Assembly (NCBI GenBank): GCA_001949185.1
Contig: BDGG01000003.1
Location: 3,889,158 to 3,953,157 of the forward strand
Source: Ramazzottius varieornatus
Lineage: Eukaryota > Tardigrada > Eutardigrada > Parachela > Ramazzottiidae
Length of the DNA stretch: 64,000 nt
Reading direction: 5' to 3'
In this document: positions 53,414 to 63,706 of the stretch, in pieces
Numbering within the stretch: the stretch's first letter is position 1
Layout of the letters: the number at the start of each line of letters is the position of its first letter
Notes under the pieces: model-generated
Told to the model about the DNA's origin: nothing
What the model saw: the letters and a program-made list of their open reading frames with translations, nothing else
Databases searched by the model: none
Program-made: the position numbers and the translations under genes

Positions 53414-54025
53414 TAGTGCTGGGATAAATACGACAAAATACGATATGATATTTTCTGATAAATATCTTTCAATATTTATATTCGTTTTAGATATCAACCA
53501 CGTATCGATATTTCGATATGATACGTTTCTGATATTTTATTGTTGATTTATCGAATTTTATTGCAGTGATATATCGATATATCAAGCCAGAAGCATGTTG
53601 AAAACTATCGAAATCAAGAAAGAGTCAAAGAGAAACCAGACGGCTGTCGTTCACTAAGTTCGAGTCAGAACAAAAGTCACATGTCCTCGTGTACCCGAGT
53701 ATGTTCGCTGCTCAATCTATCAAGGTCTGTCGTTACGCACCTAGGTACGCTGACTGTTCACTTCTCCGAAGACAGCTTGGATGCATGTGCGCTGCCTGCG
53801 CGGTATCGAACCAAAGTATTGACTTCCGAAGTTCCGTTTCTCAAGTGCGGGTCTGCGATTTATCGATATATCAGAAATATATCGATATACCGCGACATTT
53901 ATCATACTCAGCTCAGCGATATTCTGTCCATATCGATATTTCGATATGATATTTTTGTCGTATCGAATCACTGTGATGTGATATATTTCGATAAGGTTCG
54001 ATATATCATATTTATCCCAGCACTA
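53414..54025. mobile_element. Non-autonomous hAT-like element, 612 bp, AT-rich
   Basis: The terminal inverted repeats are TAGTGCTGGGATAAATA and its exact complement. The flanking 8-mers are CCTACGAC (53406-53413) and CGTACGAC (54026-54033), matching at 7 of 8 positions. The interior has many copies of a TATCGATAT-like unit. A long open frame through it shows no transposase motifs. Confidence 0.85.
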
Positions 54026-54059
54026 CGTACGACGGCAAAATCCCGCCAGAGACTAATGA

Positions 54060-54480
54060 TGAGCATTACATTTTACATTACATTACATTTAACATTACAA
54101 TTGCACTTTTACACGACATTACAACCACGGGGAAGTTGTAATGTAAATGCAAAATGTAATTACAACTTTTACCTACCAGAATCTGCGGTATTTTTGAGTA
54201 TTTTGCCGCCAAAAATCTAAAATTCGGCTGACTTAGCGGAAAAATGTCAGAATCTTCCTGAGTATGGTCATTTTGCAACAGTACTTTTATCTTTGTCTGG
54301 AAGACAATCACTAAGATCTATATCCTATGCAAACATAGACATGGCTGGTCGTCGTTTTCGTCGCTTCTTGTCACTTTTAGGCGTTGCAAACCGCTCGGTC
54401 TGTAAAATGTAAACTAGTGTAAATGTAATTACAGTTTTACAATTACACTATCTTACATCACACTTTACATTACACGGACC
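54060..54480. repeat. ATTACA-rich low-complexity tract
   Basis: Irregular repetition of TTACATT/ATTACA units at both ends (54064-54180 and 54405-54475), on a background that also contains reverse-complement units such as TGTAATGTAAA. No terminal structure could be fixed. Confidence 0.5.
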
Positions 54481-54533
54481 ATCTGCGTGTGATGCTCTTC
54501 ATTACCAGAGACGGCAGCACGTGTGTTTACTAT

Positions 54534-55209
54534 TCCTCCTAGCGACAGGCCGAAAAAATCTGTTGATTGTGTTGATCTTGAGAGTGGATTACGAAATTTC
54601 GCTTTCAAGATAAGCAGTCCCTTAGGTAGCTTATTTTGAAAACGAAAACCTTTTTAGAAAGGTCAGAGCGAGCTTGTACCCCTTTTCCAAGTGGACCAAC
54701 TTGTTTTTGATCATGGTGCTGTCCCGTCGAACGCCGAGCTGACCCAAGTAAATGGATATCTTACGGTAGACTGCAGCTTTGCTCACTCCTGTCGTCTTCA
54801 TTTTTCCCGTCGATTTGCACTTCTTCCCAGCTCCTTTGAGCACCGCGTAGTTGGCCTGATCCTCGAGCCACTGATGTTCTTCCTCTCCTGGCACCCAGAT
54901 TCCAGTCTTGCGTCGTCCCATGATAGATTCACGGGGTATCTTGACTCTGAACTATACAATGTTCCTTACGAAAAGTAGGTTCGATGCTGGACGAGAAAGA
55001 ACAGCAGAAAAGAATGAGGGACGAAAGCTGAGCAAAACCGTATGGAGATTAGAGATAGAAATAATTTCCAGCCAAGTGTGCAGGAGACGATCGGTTTTCG
55101 TTTTCAAAATAAGCTACCTAAGGGACTGCTTATCTTGAAAGCGAAATTTCGTAATCCACTCTCAAGATCAACACAATCAACAGAGTTTTTCGGCCTGTCG
55201 CTAGTAGGA
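54534..55209. mobile_element. DNA element with about 112-bp terminal inverted repeats
   Basis: The left arm 54539-54650 and right arm 55093-55204 are reverse complements with a single mismatch. The match can be extended by about five more bases on each side. The short direct repeat CTAT borders both ends (54530-54533 and 55210-55213). The interior carries one ORF on the minus strand. Long terminal repeats plus a small ORF fit a non-autonomous or recently inserted DNA transposon. The superfamily is not assigned. Confidence 0.85.
54631..54921 (-). CDS. Small basic protein of the long-TIR element, Myb/SANT-like
   Basis: A 96-codon frame begins MGRRKTGIWVPGEEEHQWL. The spaced Trp/Glu pattern and a basic C-terminal helix (MIKNKLVHLEKGYKLA) resemble the trihelix or Myb-type DNA-binding domains that accompany some DNA transposons. 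The end of the frame runs into the left terminal repeat. The family assignment is by pattern only and could be wrong. Confidence 0.45.
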   Translation of the reverse strand: MGRRKTGIWVPGEEEHQWLEDQANYAVLKGAGKKCKSTGKMKTTGVSKAAVYRKISIYLGQLGVRRDSTMIKNKLVHLEKGYKLALTFLKRFSFSK

Positions 55210-55516
55210 CTATCTTTCAGTTCTTCTTTCTGGGAGTCATCCCGTGGTATGAGAAATTAAAGACTCCCTTGGTTCACGTGCTCAAACTCCAGGGACTCGC
55301 GGTGAATACACCCTGCCGACGCTCCTGCCAAAAATGAGTGGCGGAATGGACGATCCTTCTCCTTTGGGCATAGCCGTGTTAGCTTGAGTCTCGGCTCCTT
55401 GGCTTAGCCTTTCCGGCTTCAGCAGAAGGAACAGGCAAGCTCGGACGCGATATTCCTTATGGAACCCAGGATCGCCGTTGATGGCAAGACTAGTAGAGTA
55501 GAAGACACAGTTCCTG

Positions 55517-55735
55517 TCACCCTTTACGTAGAGTACTCCGGCCGTTTTCAGACCCGGATATAGCCACAGTATAGCCTAGGTCCTCCATCTCGTGCGACAC
55601 TTCCACTGCCACGTTGAGGAAAGTTGTCTCCGCATCATTCGAAGCTTCATCGAGCTTCTTGAGAGCTTCGGCAAAGAACGCATGTCTGCCAACCACAGAA
55701 TCCATGTTCGGAATTGTAAAATTACGCGAAGCCAT
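55517..55735 (-). CDS. Possible exon of an unrecognised gene
   Basis: A 72-codon frame starts MASRNFTIPNMDSVVGRH and has an amphipathic helical pattern (FFAEALKKLDEASNDAETTF). Codons look protein-like but there is no recognised domain and no confirmed splice partner. It sits between two transposable elements and may be a relic. Confidence 0.25.
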   Translation of the reverse strand: MASRNFTIPNMDSVVGRHAFFAEALKKLDEASNDAETTFLNVAVEVSHEMEDLGYTVAISGSENGRSTLRKG

Positions 55736-55926
55736 TGGGAAAACGCGAACTGCTGTTTCCGTTCAATCAATCAAGAGCATGTGCTGCTGTTACAGTCGAC
55801 TCGCGGATGTCGGTTGACTCGGTCACTCGGAGTGGAAATCGCAGGAGGTGTGTCTGTCCAAATCAACGGCAGCTAATCAGCCTGCTCGGCTGTCAGAATG
55901 GCGGTGGCTGCAATCCAAGTCACTAC

Positions 55927-56537
55927 TGGAGACCGGGATCTGGCCGCGTGCGCTGCGTGGCAGCGCAGTTGCAGTATTCACTTTGACCTTTATGTGCAGC
56001 GCAGCGCAGTATGCAGCGCCTGACAAGCTACGGCAGCGAAGCTGCAAATGATACGAAAAGAGAGTTTTCGATTTTCAAACTAAGGATCTCCCGCTTAGCG
56101 GCCGTTATACCCTTGTTTGCTAGGTGTATTCTGCTTCTTCATAAAACAACGACCGGTCGCGCAAGCTTTCCTTGAAATAGTACTTCGCCCAACCGTGAAG
56201 AGCTTAGTGGTTAAGCTGTCACTGTGACCGGATGTTTCGGACTTTGACACAGTTAGTTCTGTAGGTAGCTTCAACGCACTTTGCTGTGAACTGCATTTGT
56301 TAGCCGAATGATTAGAGCTCTATAACGGAGGATCACGTGTTATCTGACAATTCTCTGGAAAGCGGAGGAAATTTGTTATTGATACCGCAGCGCAGTTGCC
56401 TCACACGTACAGTAAGGTGCAGCGCAGCTGCACTGTCCCTCCGGTCCAGATTTACGCAGCGCAGCGTAGTTGCCGAGTACCAGAAAAGGACGCAGCGCAG
56501 ATGCAGCGTACTTTTTGACCTGCGGCCCAGGTCTCTA
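55927..56537. mobile_element. Non-autonomous hAT-like element, 611 bp, GCAGCG-rich
   Basis: A perfect 8-bp direct repeat GTCACTAC flanks the element (55919-55926 and 56538-56545). The ends are short imperfect inverted repeats, TGGAGACCGGGATCTGG and TAGAGACCTGGGCC. Both subterminal zones are rich in GCAGCGCAG and CAGTTGCAG motifs, as hAT subterminal repeats often are. No transposase is encoded. Confidence 0.8.
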
Positions 56538-56633
56538 GTCACTACATTAATTTCATGTCGCGCAATCAACCAGATGAGCAATCAACTCATAAAGCGCAGC
56601 CGAAGACGGAGAAAAGCTGCACGCCCTGGAGAG

Positions 56634-56758
56634 CAGTGTTCCGCAGGTAAACTCTTCCCGTACTTCCACATGACTGTCAAACGCGCTCAACAAGCTGAGT
56701 TTGGCGAGCCGCAGGCGGTCCGAGATACGGTCGGGAAGAGTTTACCCGCGGAACACTG
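56634..56758. mobile_element. Small hAT-like MITE, 125 bp
   Basis: The inverted ends begin CAGTGTTCCGCAGGTAAAC and match for about 27 bases with few mismatches. They are flanked by CTGGAGAG (56626-56633) and CTGGAGAC (56759-56766), 7 of 8 matching. The ends are close to those of the 33600-33932 element, so the two probably used the same transposase. Confidence 0.82.
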
Positions 56759-56766
56759 CTGGAGAC

Positions 56767-57766
56767 TGTGGAGAGTGGAGATTGAGAGGGGCGAACACCG
56801 AGGGTGAAAGCTGGCCCGAAAAGCTTTGTTTGCTGTTGACCGTGTCCGAAGAGTGGAGTACAACTTCTGGTGTGTGCGATATTTGATTTCCATCTCGAAG
56901 GTGTGAGGAGAGTGGTGCACTCCGACCTTTTGAGGACGGGGGAGCTCCGTTTCGGCCCCGTCGCTGCTTCGGCCTGTTTTCTCCATGCAAACGCAGTGTA
57001 AAACTAGCATTCTCGATAGTGGTTGTCATTCACGGTTCCTAAAAAGGAGTACCGTACTTACTTTAGGTTGCGTTCATCAACTGGATCGATTACAATGGCG
57101 GGCTAACAAGTCTACTGCTTTATAATACGTCGATCGCAGCAAGACTCCCGCGACGAACCTAATGGATTCTCCCTCCAGGATTTCTTCATCATCTCAGTAA
57201 CTCTTCGTATGGTTCGCGTCGGAGAAAGGCTGGGGATCTCATATGTAAGTGGCGCGCGAGCTGTGGGATAGATTAGCTTGCGGTGTTTCCGCTCTATTGC
57301 CCTTACAACTCGGAGGATGTTGCTGAAATGTGCATCTAGCTGTTGACGCTAGTCGTGATTCATGAAGTTTTAATCTGGTTGCAGACAACTCGCGAAAGAT
57401 TGATTGTGTGACGGACCATTCCAACTTCATTAACACCAAAACTTATGATGTGTGAGGGACTTTCCCCAGCCTAACTTTTCACTCATTCTAACGGGGGGAA
57501 TCCAGGGATCAGTCTGACTTCTAACCAAGAGGCGCCTGTGAAAGTCTCTGTTCGTCTCAAGTGTGTGCTTCTCTTTCATCGATGCTCTACTATTAATAAA
57601 AAGCATACGGGTTGTGGCGAGTGAGCTGATCAATAAGGTTCATTAATCTCTGGCCGTTTCACGCCAGTGTTGTCTGCCTTTGATACGCATATGTTCCGCG
57701 ACTTACATCCCATCCGGAACTAAACTGCCGGAACTTTTAAGATTAGGTTGGTTTGGTAGTTTGCTG
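56767..57766. other. Intergenic upstream of the gustatory-receptor-like gene
   Basis: No domains, RNA genes or clear repeats. The open frame of the receptor extends upstream of the chosen ATG at 57767 but loses transmembrane or family character there. Confidence 0.4.
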
Positions 57767-59570
57767 ATGGAGAATCATATTTCTGGGCTGGAACCTTTGG
57801 CGGAAGATCCTCAGCAGCTTAGGTGCAACCACAGGTCCTCCCCACCTGACGGCGGACCACGGTCTTCTCTCAGTCACCATTCCATTCACAGCCGGAAGCG
57901 TGTTCATCTCGACGGATTCCTCGCATTCTTCCGCTGGTTTTGTCTGATCCGATCAAAGGAGGATGACGGCCTGTGTGATCCTTCCTTCCTGTCCGCTTTG
58001 AAGAAAGTTCTTCTTCACCTGTATTTCTTCCTCTTCGTCCTTCACTCTCTATTGTACATTCTGGAGCTTATTCTGATTTTTGTTTTCGCGGCTGCTACGC
58101 GTGATTCCAGTGTTGACAGTTTGCGGAATCTAATTTATAACAGCCGGTACAGTTTCATGGTGATCAAGAGCTTGTTGTTGTTTTCGTACTTCCGGCCACG
58201 AAGTGACAGCATCGTTAAGCTGACAGCGGCTCTTGAAGAGCAAAATGCTTCGCGATCTTCCAACTTCAAACAGAACATAGCTGTTCTTCGAAAGCTTTGG
58301 ATCTTAGCTATTGGTGTAATCACAGTTACATTTCTTATCGCTTTTGCGTGGGAGATTCTTGACTGGTCCAGTTGGGGTACCGGATTCCATGAGACTTGGC
58401 AGCAAGATGTTGAAATCGCTCTGTTTGGCCGGAAGTTGAAAGTATGGATACTGTGCATTTTCTGGTACAGCCTGGGTACTCCAATCAACCTCTGTATGAA
58501 CCTCGCAATGGTGTTCTTCGCGGAATTGGTGCTAACTTTGTATTTAAACTGGAGGGAGATGAATAAACGACTTACCAACGATCCGCTGTATCTGACCACG
58601 GAGTTCCGGGATGACTGGGAACATCTGCGTCAGCTCGCCGAACAAGCCGACGATATCTTCTCAGCGATGGTCTTTGTTTCGTGGGCGAGTGACATCGTTC
58701 TCTCCGTGGGATACTTGGGATCGGTCATCATTTACGGTGCGGGGAACCCACGAGAACAAGCCTACACGCTGCTGGGACTTTTCATACATGCAATGTGGTA
58801 TCCGGCAATTTACCTGGTTCCGTGCATACTCTTTGACGAAGAAGTAAGCTTTCTGTGAGATTAGATTTGCCAGATTCAGTTTTGAGAAGAATTGGGACAT
58901 CGGCGAACGACTTGAACGTGACTGCTTTCCCAAGTGGCGCAGCTTTTGAGCCAATAGCAATGGGAGCCTGCGCCGCTTGACCTAACGATCATGTATTATA
59001 ATGTACACCGTCCGGCGTCCAATGGCAATCGAGTTCAGTGTTCTCCTTGTTTCGTTCCAGATATTGCGGACGCGCCAGATTGTTGTGGGGACTGTTCACG
59101 AGGAAGTGAGGAGCAAGGAACTTGCCTCCCCGTCATTGGTATGCTCGACTTGACTCACTTCGCTAACACAGTTACCTCTCGAGGTCTATTGGATGGAATA
59201 ATGAGTTGCCGGTTTCGATAAGACTAATCCTCTTTGATTTTCAGTCCAATAACACCAGCACATCATCTCTGCTCCTCCTAAATATCACACTCCAGAATAT
59301 GGCATTCCGACCCGTCGCCTTTACAGCATGGAAGTTCTTCTACATTACCCGAAACGTCATTCTCACTGTAAGCACTGCAAATTTCAGTCCGGCTACGGAG
59401 CAACCATTTCCGCATGAATTCACTACTTCGATTTGTTACAGATCGCCACAGTATTGCTTTCGTACGCATTGGTCCTAATCCAGCTCGTGGGTCGGAAACA
59501 GGATGGAACGCCGACAGCACAGGACGGATTTGGATTAAGTCACCCTAATTCAACTCTGGGTACTCAATGA
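57767..59570 (+). CDS. Gustatory-receptor-like seven-helix membrane protein
   Basis: Four exons, all phase 0: 57767-58843, 59061-59138, 59245-59367 and 59442-59570, giving 468 residues. After a polar N-terminus of about 75 residues there are several hydrophobic helices: VLLHLYFFLFVLHSLLYILEL, LWILAIGVITVTFLIAFAW, FWYSLGTPINLCMNLAMVFF, VFVSWASDIVLSVGYLG and LLGLFIHAMWYPAIYLVPC. The last exon carries a final helix, IATVLLSYALVLIQLVG. The gene ends in small exons with phase-0 introns, and the last helix contains SYALVLIQL, close to the TYhhhhhQF signature of arthropod gustatory receptors (h = hydrophobic). These are ligand-gated cation channels with an intracellular N-terminus. Assignment rests on topology, exon layout and the last-helix motif; overall similarity is expected to be low. 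A palindromic repeat copy is in intron 1. Confidence 0.7.
58900..58993. repeat. Palindromic repeat, copy 22 (receptor-gene intron 1)
   Basis: CCCAAGTGGCGCAGC...GCCTGCGCCGCTTGA with left outer GGCGAACGACTTGAAC. Confidence 0.75.
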
Positions 59571-60445
59571 CCATTACACGATCATACAGTGTAACTCCGT
59601 TCCTGCTTAACCTTTGACCTACTGACTTGCAGTAGCGCATGTATCCATAGCCCGTCGTTTTTCAATGTCCAAATGTTTTTTGATCGGGTTTCCCCACAAA
59701 GTCCATGTTTTGTTCGCATCCCACGAGTCCACCATGTAGCTCGTGATTGGTCAGGCTCCATCATTTCGGCCCTAACAGCGAATCAACGGAGGAACCTACG
59801 GAGAGCGGGGACCCCGTGGATTCCCATTCGATACTTCGGTTCACTACTGAAACTATATAGAGCCAGCCCAGGAAAAGTCTTGCGGTATAGCTGAGATGCG
59901 CGAGATGTCGTCGTGACCAGGTAACGACCGCGACCGAAGAAAACTAGAACTTACGTAATTGCCCCTTACGAGATACGCAAGTGAGGAAGTAAGGACGTCT
60001 AGATCAATACTCGATCACCATAAGCGGGAACATTATAAGTTAAAATGACTAACCACACTGCCAAAGTCAATCAAGAGTGTAACAAATATCAAAATTTGCA
60101 AACAAACGAGACATAGAAACGGCGTATGCGCATCAGTGATATTTTAATGATGGTAATAGATAGTTTAAAATGGTCGATAATCGGCCGTTTCGAATTTTAC
60201 TATGATAATTAAAATTGGCAAACTCAGCCAACGGATTTTACTATATAGTAAAATTATAGTAAAATTGGCTGGATGGTGGGATAGTAAAATAGATAACCAA
60301 AATTAGGCCAAACTGCAATTACAATGAACCTAAAATGCGGTAAAAGGACCGAAAGTGCGCGATCTATGATATTTGTTGCATGATTTTCGTTGTTTGATAC
60401 TAGACAACATCCGCAAAACGCAACCTTAGAACTGCGTACGAGCTC
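59571..60445. other. Intergenic, AT-rich right part
   Basis: About 60122-60350 is rich in TTTTACTAT/ATAGTAAAAT motifs. It begins with ATGCGCATCAGTG, which reappears inverted near 61748-61765, so the whole 60.1-61.8 kb block may be one larger inserted element enclosing the foldback. No gene seen. Confidence 0.4.
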
Positions 60446-61391
60446 ACGAGGGGATTATGCCTGTTCTCCGCCTTCCCGAAATAGTTTGGTATGATAGAAT
60501 GGTAGAGAAGAGTCTGCTCCATCATCTGAAACTGGCGTAGACTGCCGTATGAAATCCTGGAAGCCTATACAGGAACCGGAAGTGACGTCAAAATCTGGGC
60601 GGTACATAGTTAGTCAATCAAGCGGTTTGATTTCCATGTGGTTGATTCGTTGCTGATTGACAGAGCTACATCGTGCTTCAGCATGCAAGCTCATCACTTC
60701 TGTTATTGAGAATCCCTTTCTCCTCTTCTCCTTCCGATAGCACCATGGATCCAGTTAATCCCTTCAACATATTGAAACTACTGCAGTCGGACTACGAGCA
60801 ACATTTTCAACTGAGCGACCCTCCGAGCGAATTTGACAGAATGTTAAAGACATTCATCAAGGGTACTGTAAACTTTCACCGTTATATCGCTATTTTAAAG
60901 CATGTCTCAGGCTTAATCTTGTACTTAGACGTCCAGATCGACCTGGCGGGAAATACGATACCGCCCAAAGGCACAGGCCACATACAGCCACTGGACGTTC
61001 TCAGATTCGATCGGAGGGTCGCTCAGTTGAGAATTTTGCTCGTAGTCCGACTGCAGCAGTTTCAATATGTTGAAGTGATAAACTGGATCCATGGTGCTAT
61101 CGGAAGGAGAAGAGGAGAAAGGGATTCTCAATAACAGAAGTGATGAGCTTGCATGCTGAAGCACGATGTAGCTCTGTCAATCAGCAACGAATCAACCACA
61201 TGGAAATCAAACCGCTTGATTGACTAACTATGTACCGCCCAGATTTTGACGTCACTTCCGGTTCCTGTATAGGCTTCCAGGATTTCATACGGCAGTCTAC
61301 GCCAGTTTCAGATGATGGAGCAGACTCTTCTCTACCATTCTATCATACCAAACTATTTCGGGAAGGCGGAGGACAGGCATAATCCCCTCGT
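60446..61391. repeat. 946-bp foldback with about 388-bp arms
   Basis: The left arm 60446 to about 60834 is repeated inverted at about 61004-61391 with only scattered mismatches. A unique spacer of about 170 bp lies between. The transcript of either strand would form a very long hairpin. A 153-codon plus-strand frame (60673-61134) crosses the structure, but its start and end simply mirror each other, so it is not called as a gene. Confidence 0.92.
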
Positions 61392-61774
61392 CAGTTTGCG
61401 CACCGGGTCAAGACAAGCGCACCAGGTCAACCACACCAGGTCATACGAAACAAGCTGCGTACCACATAGTTTCGTTCCGCGCACCGTGAATGGTGCGTTT
61501 TGTGCCGCTGCGGTGCATTGATTCAAAATCTGAAGAGCTACCAGTGCGTCAGCATGGCGTAAAATGTGCCACGTTGGATCGCCCACAATTAAAATAATTT
61601 GAATTTCAGCTGCTAACACAAGTGAGATTAATACATAATAGACAATTTCACGAGAGCCGTTTCCTGCAATTAAAATTATGAAATCTGGTAGAATTTTAAT
61701 GATTGTAATAGGAATCAAAATTCCAAAAGTCATAGTAAAATAACACTGATCACCTGATGCGCATGTCAATATAC

Positions 61775-62196
61775 TAGAGCCGTGCAACATGCAGCACGTT
61801 CTGCACTGCACTGCGTTTTACTGCAATGCAGTGCAGTTGTAGTCGCCTAAATGGTGAGAAAATTCAGTTGCAGTACAGTTGCAGTTTTCAAAAAACGAGC
61901 ACCGTTCGTCGCAGTATACTTTTTTTGCCCCAAAACAGTAGTAAAATCAGCTTTTTCTGCATTTTCTGGCCGGATTCTGCCGTTTTTCGGTTAAATCTCC
62001 GTAAAACAACGACGTTTACGATGTGTTCGACATGTATTTCCGTTGGCAGGCAGAACCACCAAATTTCTAAATGCAGTGCAGTACAGTTGCAGTTCGGAAA
62101 ACAGCAGAAAACTACAGATGCAGTGCAGTTGCAATTTCTAGAAACCAGATTCAGTGCAGAAGCACCACTGGTTTGAGCTACTGCTGCAGGGCTCTA
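61775..62196. mobile_element. Non-autonomous hAT-like element, 422 bp, CAGTTGCAG-rich
   Basis: Inverted ends TAGAGCCGTGCA and TAGAGCCCTGCA (right end read inverted) are flanked by CAATATAC (61767-61774) and CAATTTAC (62197-62204), 7 of 8 matching. Subterminal zones carry repeated TGCAGTGCAGTTGCAG units, related in style to the 55927-56537 element. Confidence 0.82.
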
Positions 62197-62796
62197 CAAT
62201 TTACATGTACATGAGATAATAGATCTGTTTCGCAAGTCATGTTTTCGGCTTGCACAGCATACGTACGAGGAAGACTCCATAATTATGTCAGGGTGAGATT
62301 CACACTGTAATTCGGTCAGGCTTTTTTCTCGATGCCCACTGGACCGAATCTTCCACTGCTTGTTTATACGTTGTAACGACAACTTTGCCGAGTCTTCTAT
62401 TAAGTTTGAAGAGATTCACGAGATAAAATGAGGAGATATAGGCTCTGGAAGTCAGGAGCATCCCGCTAATGTTAAAAAGCCTGCGAAATAAATCAAGACA
62501 AGGCCGCTAGGGGGCACGTTCGTCGTTTTTTGCAGAAATGCTTGCAAACAGGAACACCACGTCATGTCGTCGGTTTCTGCGTTTACAGCACGATCATGAA
62601 CGTTGCATTGGCTCAGCATGGAATCCATGACGTATAGCTCTCCCGATACGTACAGTGATGCCGTACTGCATTGCCAGTTTTCACAAAAGGATATTTCCTG
62701 CAGATTTTCTGGTCTTTCATACTGCGATATTTCTCTCTCACGATGGCTGTCCGTTCTCAGCTGAAAACAGCGTTCAGGTGCACCAAGAGTGTCGTG
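62197..62796. other. Stretch before the assembly gap
   Basis: A plus-strand frame from about 62671 runs into the gap (MAVRSQLKTAFRC at its end). It could be the start of the gene whose 3' part appears after the gap, but the gap prevents a decision. Confidence 0.3.
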
Positions 62797-63703
62797 NNNN
62801 NNNNNNNNNNNNNNNNNNNNNNNNNNNNNNNNNNNNNNNNNNNNNNNNNNNNNNNNNNNNNNNNNNNNNNNNNNNNNNNNNNNNNNNNNNNNNNNNNNNN
62901 NNNNNNNNNNNNNNNNNNNNNNNNNNNNNNNNNNNNNNNNNNNNNNNNNNNNNNNNNNNNNNNNNNNNNNNNNNNNNNNNNNNNNNNNNNNNNNNNNNNN
63001 NNNNNNNNNNNNNNNNNNNNNNNNNNNNNNNNNNNNNNNNNNNNNNNNNNNNNNNNNNNNNNNNNNNNNNNNNNNNNNNNNNNNNNNNNNNNNNNNNNNN
63101 NNNNNNNNNNNNNNNNNNNNNNNNNNNNNNNNNNNNNNNNNNNNNNNNNNNNNNNNNNNNNNNNNNNNNNNNNNNNNNNNNNNNNNNNNNNNNNNNNNNN
63201 NNNNNNNNNNNNNNNNNNNNNNNNNNNNNNNNNNNNNNNNNNNNNNNNNNNNNNNNNNNNNNNNNNNNNNNNNNNNNNNNNNNNNNNNNNNNNNNNNNNN
63301 NNNNNNNNNNNNNNNNNNNNNNNNNNNNNNNNNNNNNNNNNNNNNNNNNNNNNNNNNNNNNNNNNNNNNNNNNNNNNNNNNNNNNNNNNNNNNNNNNNNN
63401 NNNNNNNNNNNNNNNNNNNNNNNNNNNNNNNNNNNNNNNNNNNNNNNNNNNNNNNNNNNNNNNNNNNNNNNNNNNNNNNNNNNNNNNNNNNNNNNNNNNN
63501 NNNNNNNNNNNNNNNNNNNNNNNNNNNNNNNNNNNNNNNNNNNNNNNNNNNNNNNNNNNNNNNNNNNNNNNNNNNNNNNNNNNNNNNNNNNNNNNNNNNN
63601 NNNNNNNNNNNNNNNNNNNNNNNNNNNNNNNNNNNNNNNNNNNNNNNNNNNNNNNNNNNNNNNNNNNNNNNNNNNNNNNNNNNNNNNNNNNNNNNNNNNN
63701 NNN
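62797..63703. other. Assembly gap (907 N)
   Basis: A run of undetermined bases. Open frames that cross it are artefacts of the N run. Confidence 0.99.
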
Positions 63704-63706
63704 CAA

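Noticed and set aside
53681-54220. 179-codon frame across the AT-rich hAT-like element
   Set aside because: It reads through TATCGATAT repeats and the element boundary, with no transposase motifs.
60673-61134. 153-codon plus-strand ORF and a mirrored minus-strand ORF (60925-61164) starting with the same peptide
   Set aside because: Both begin MLQHASSSLLLL because they lie on the two arms of the foldback; the frames are a by-product of the palindrome and have no domains.
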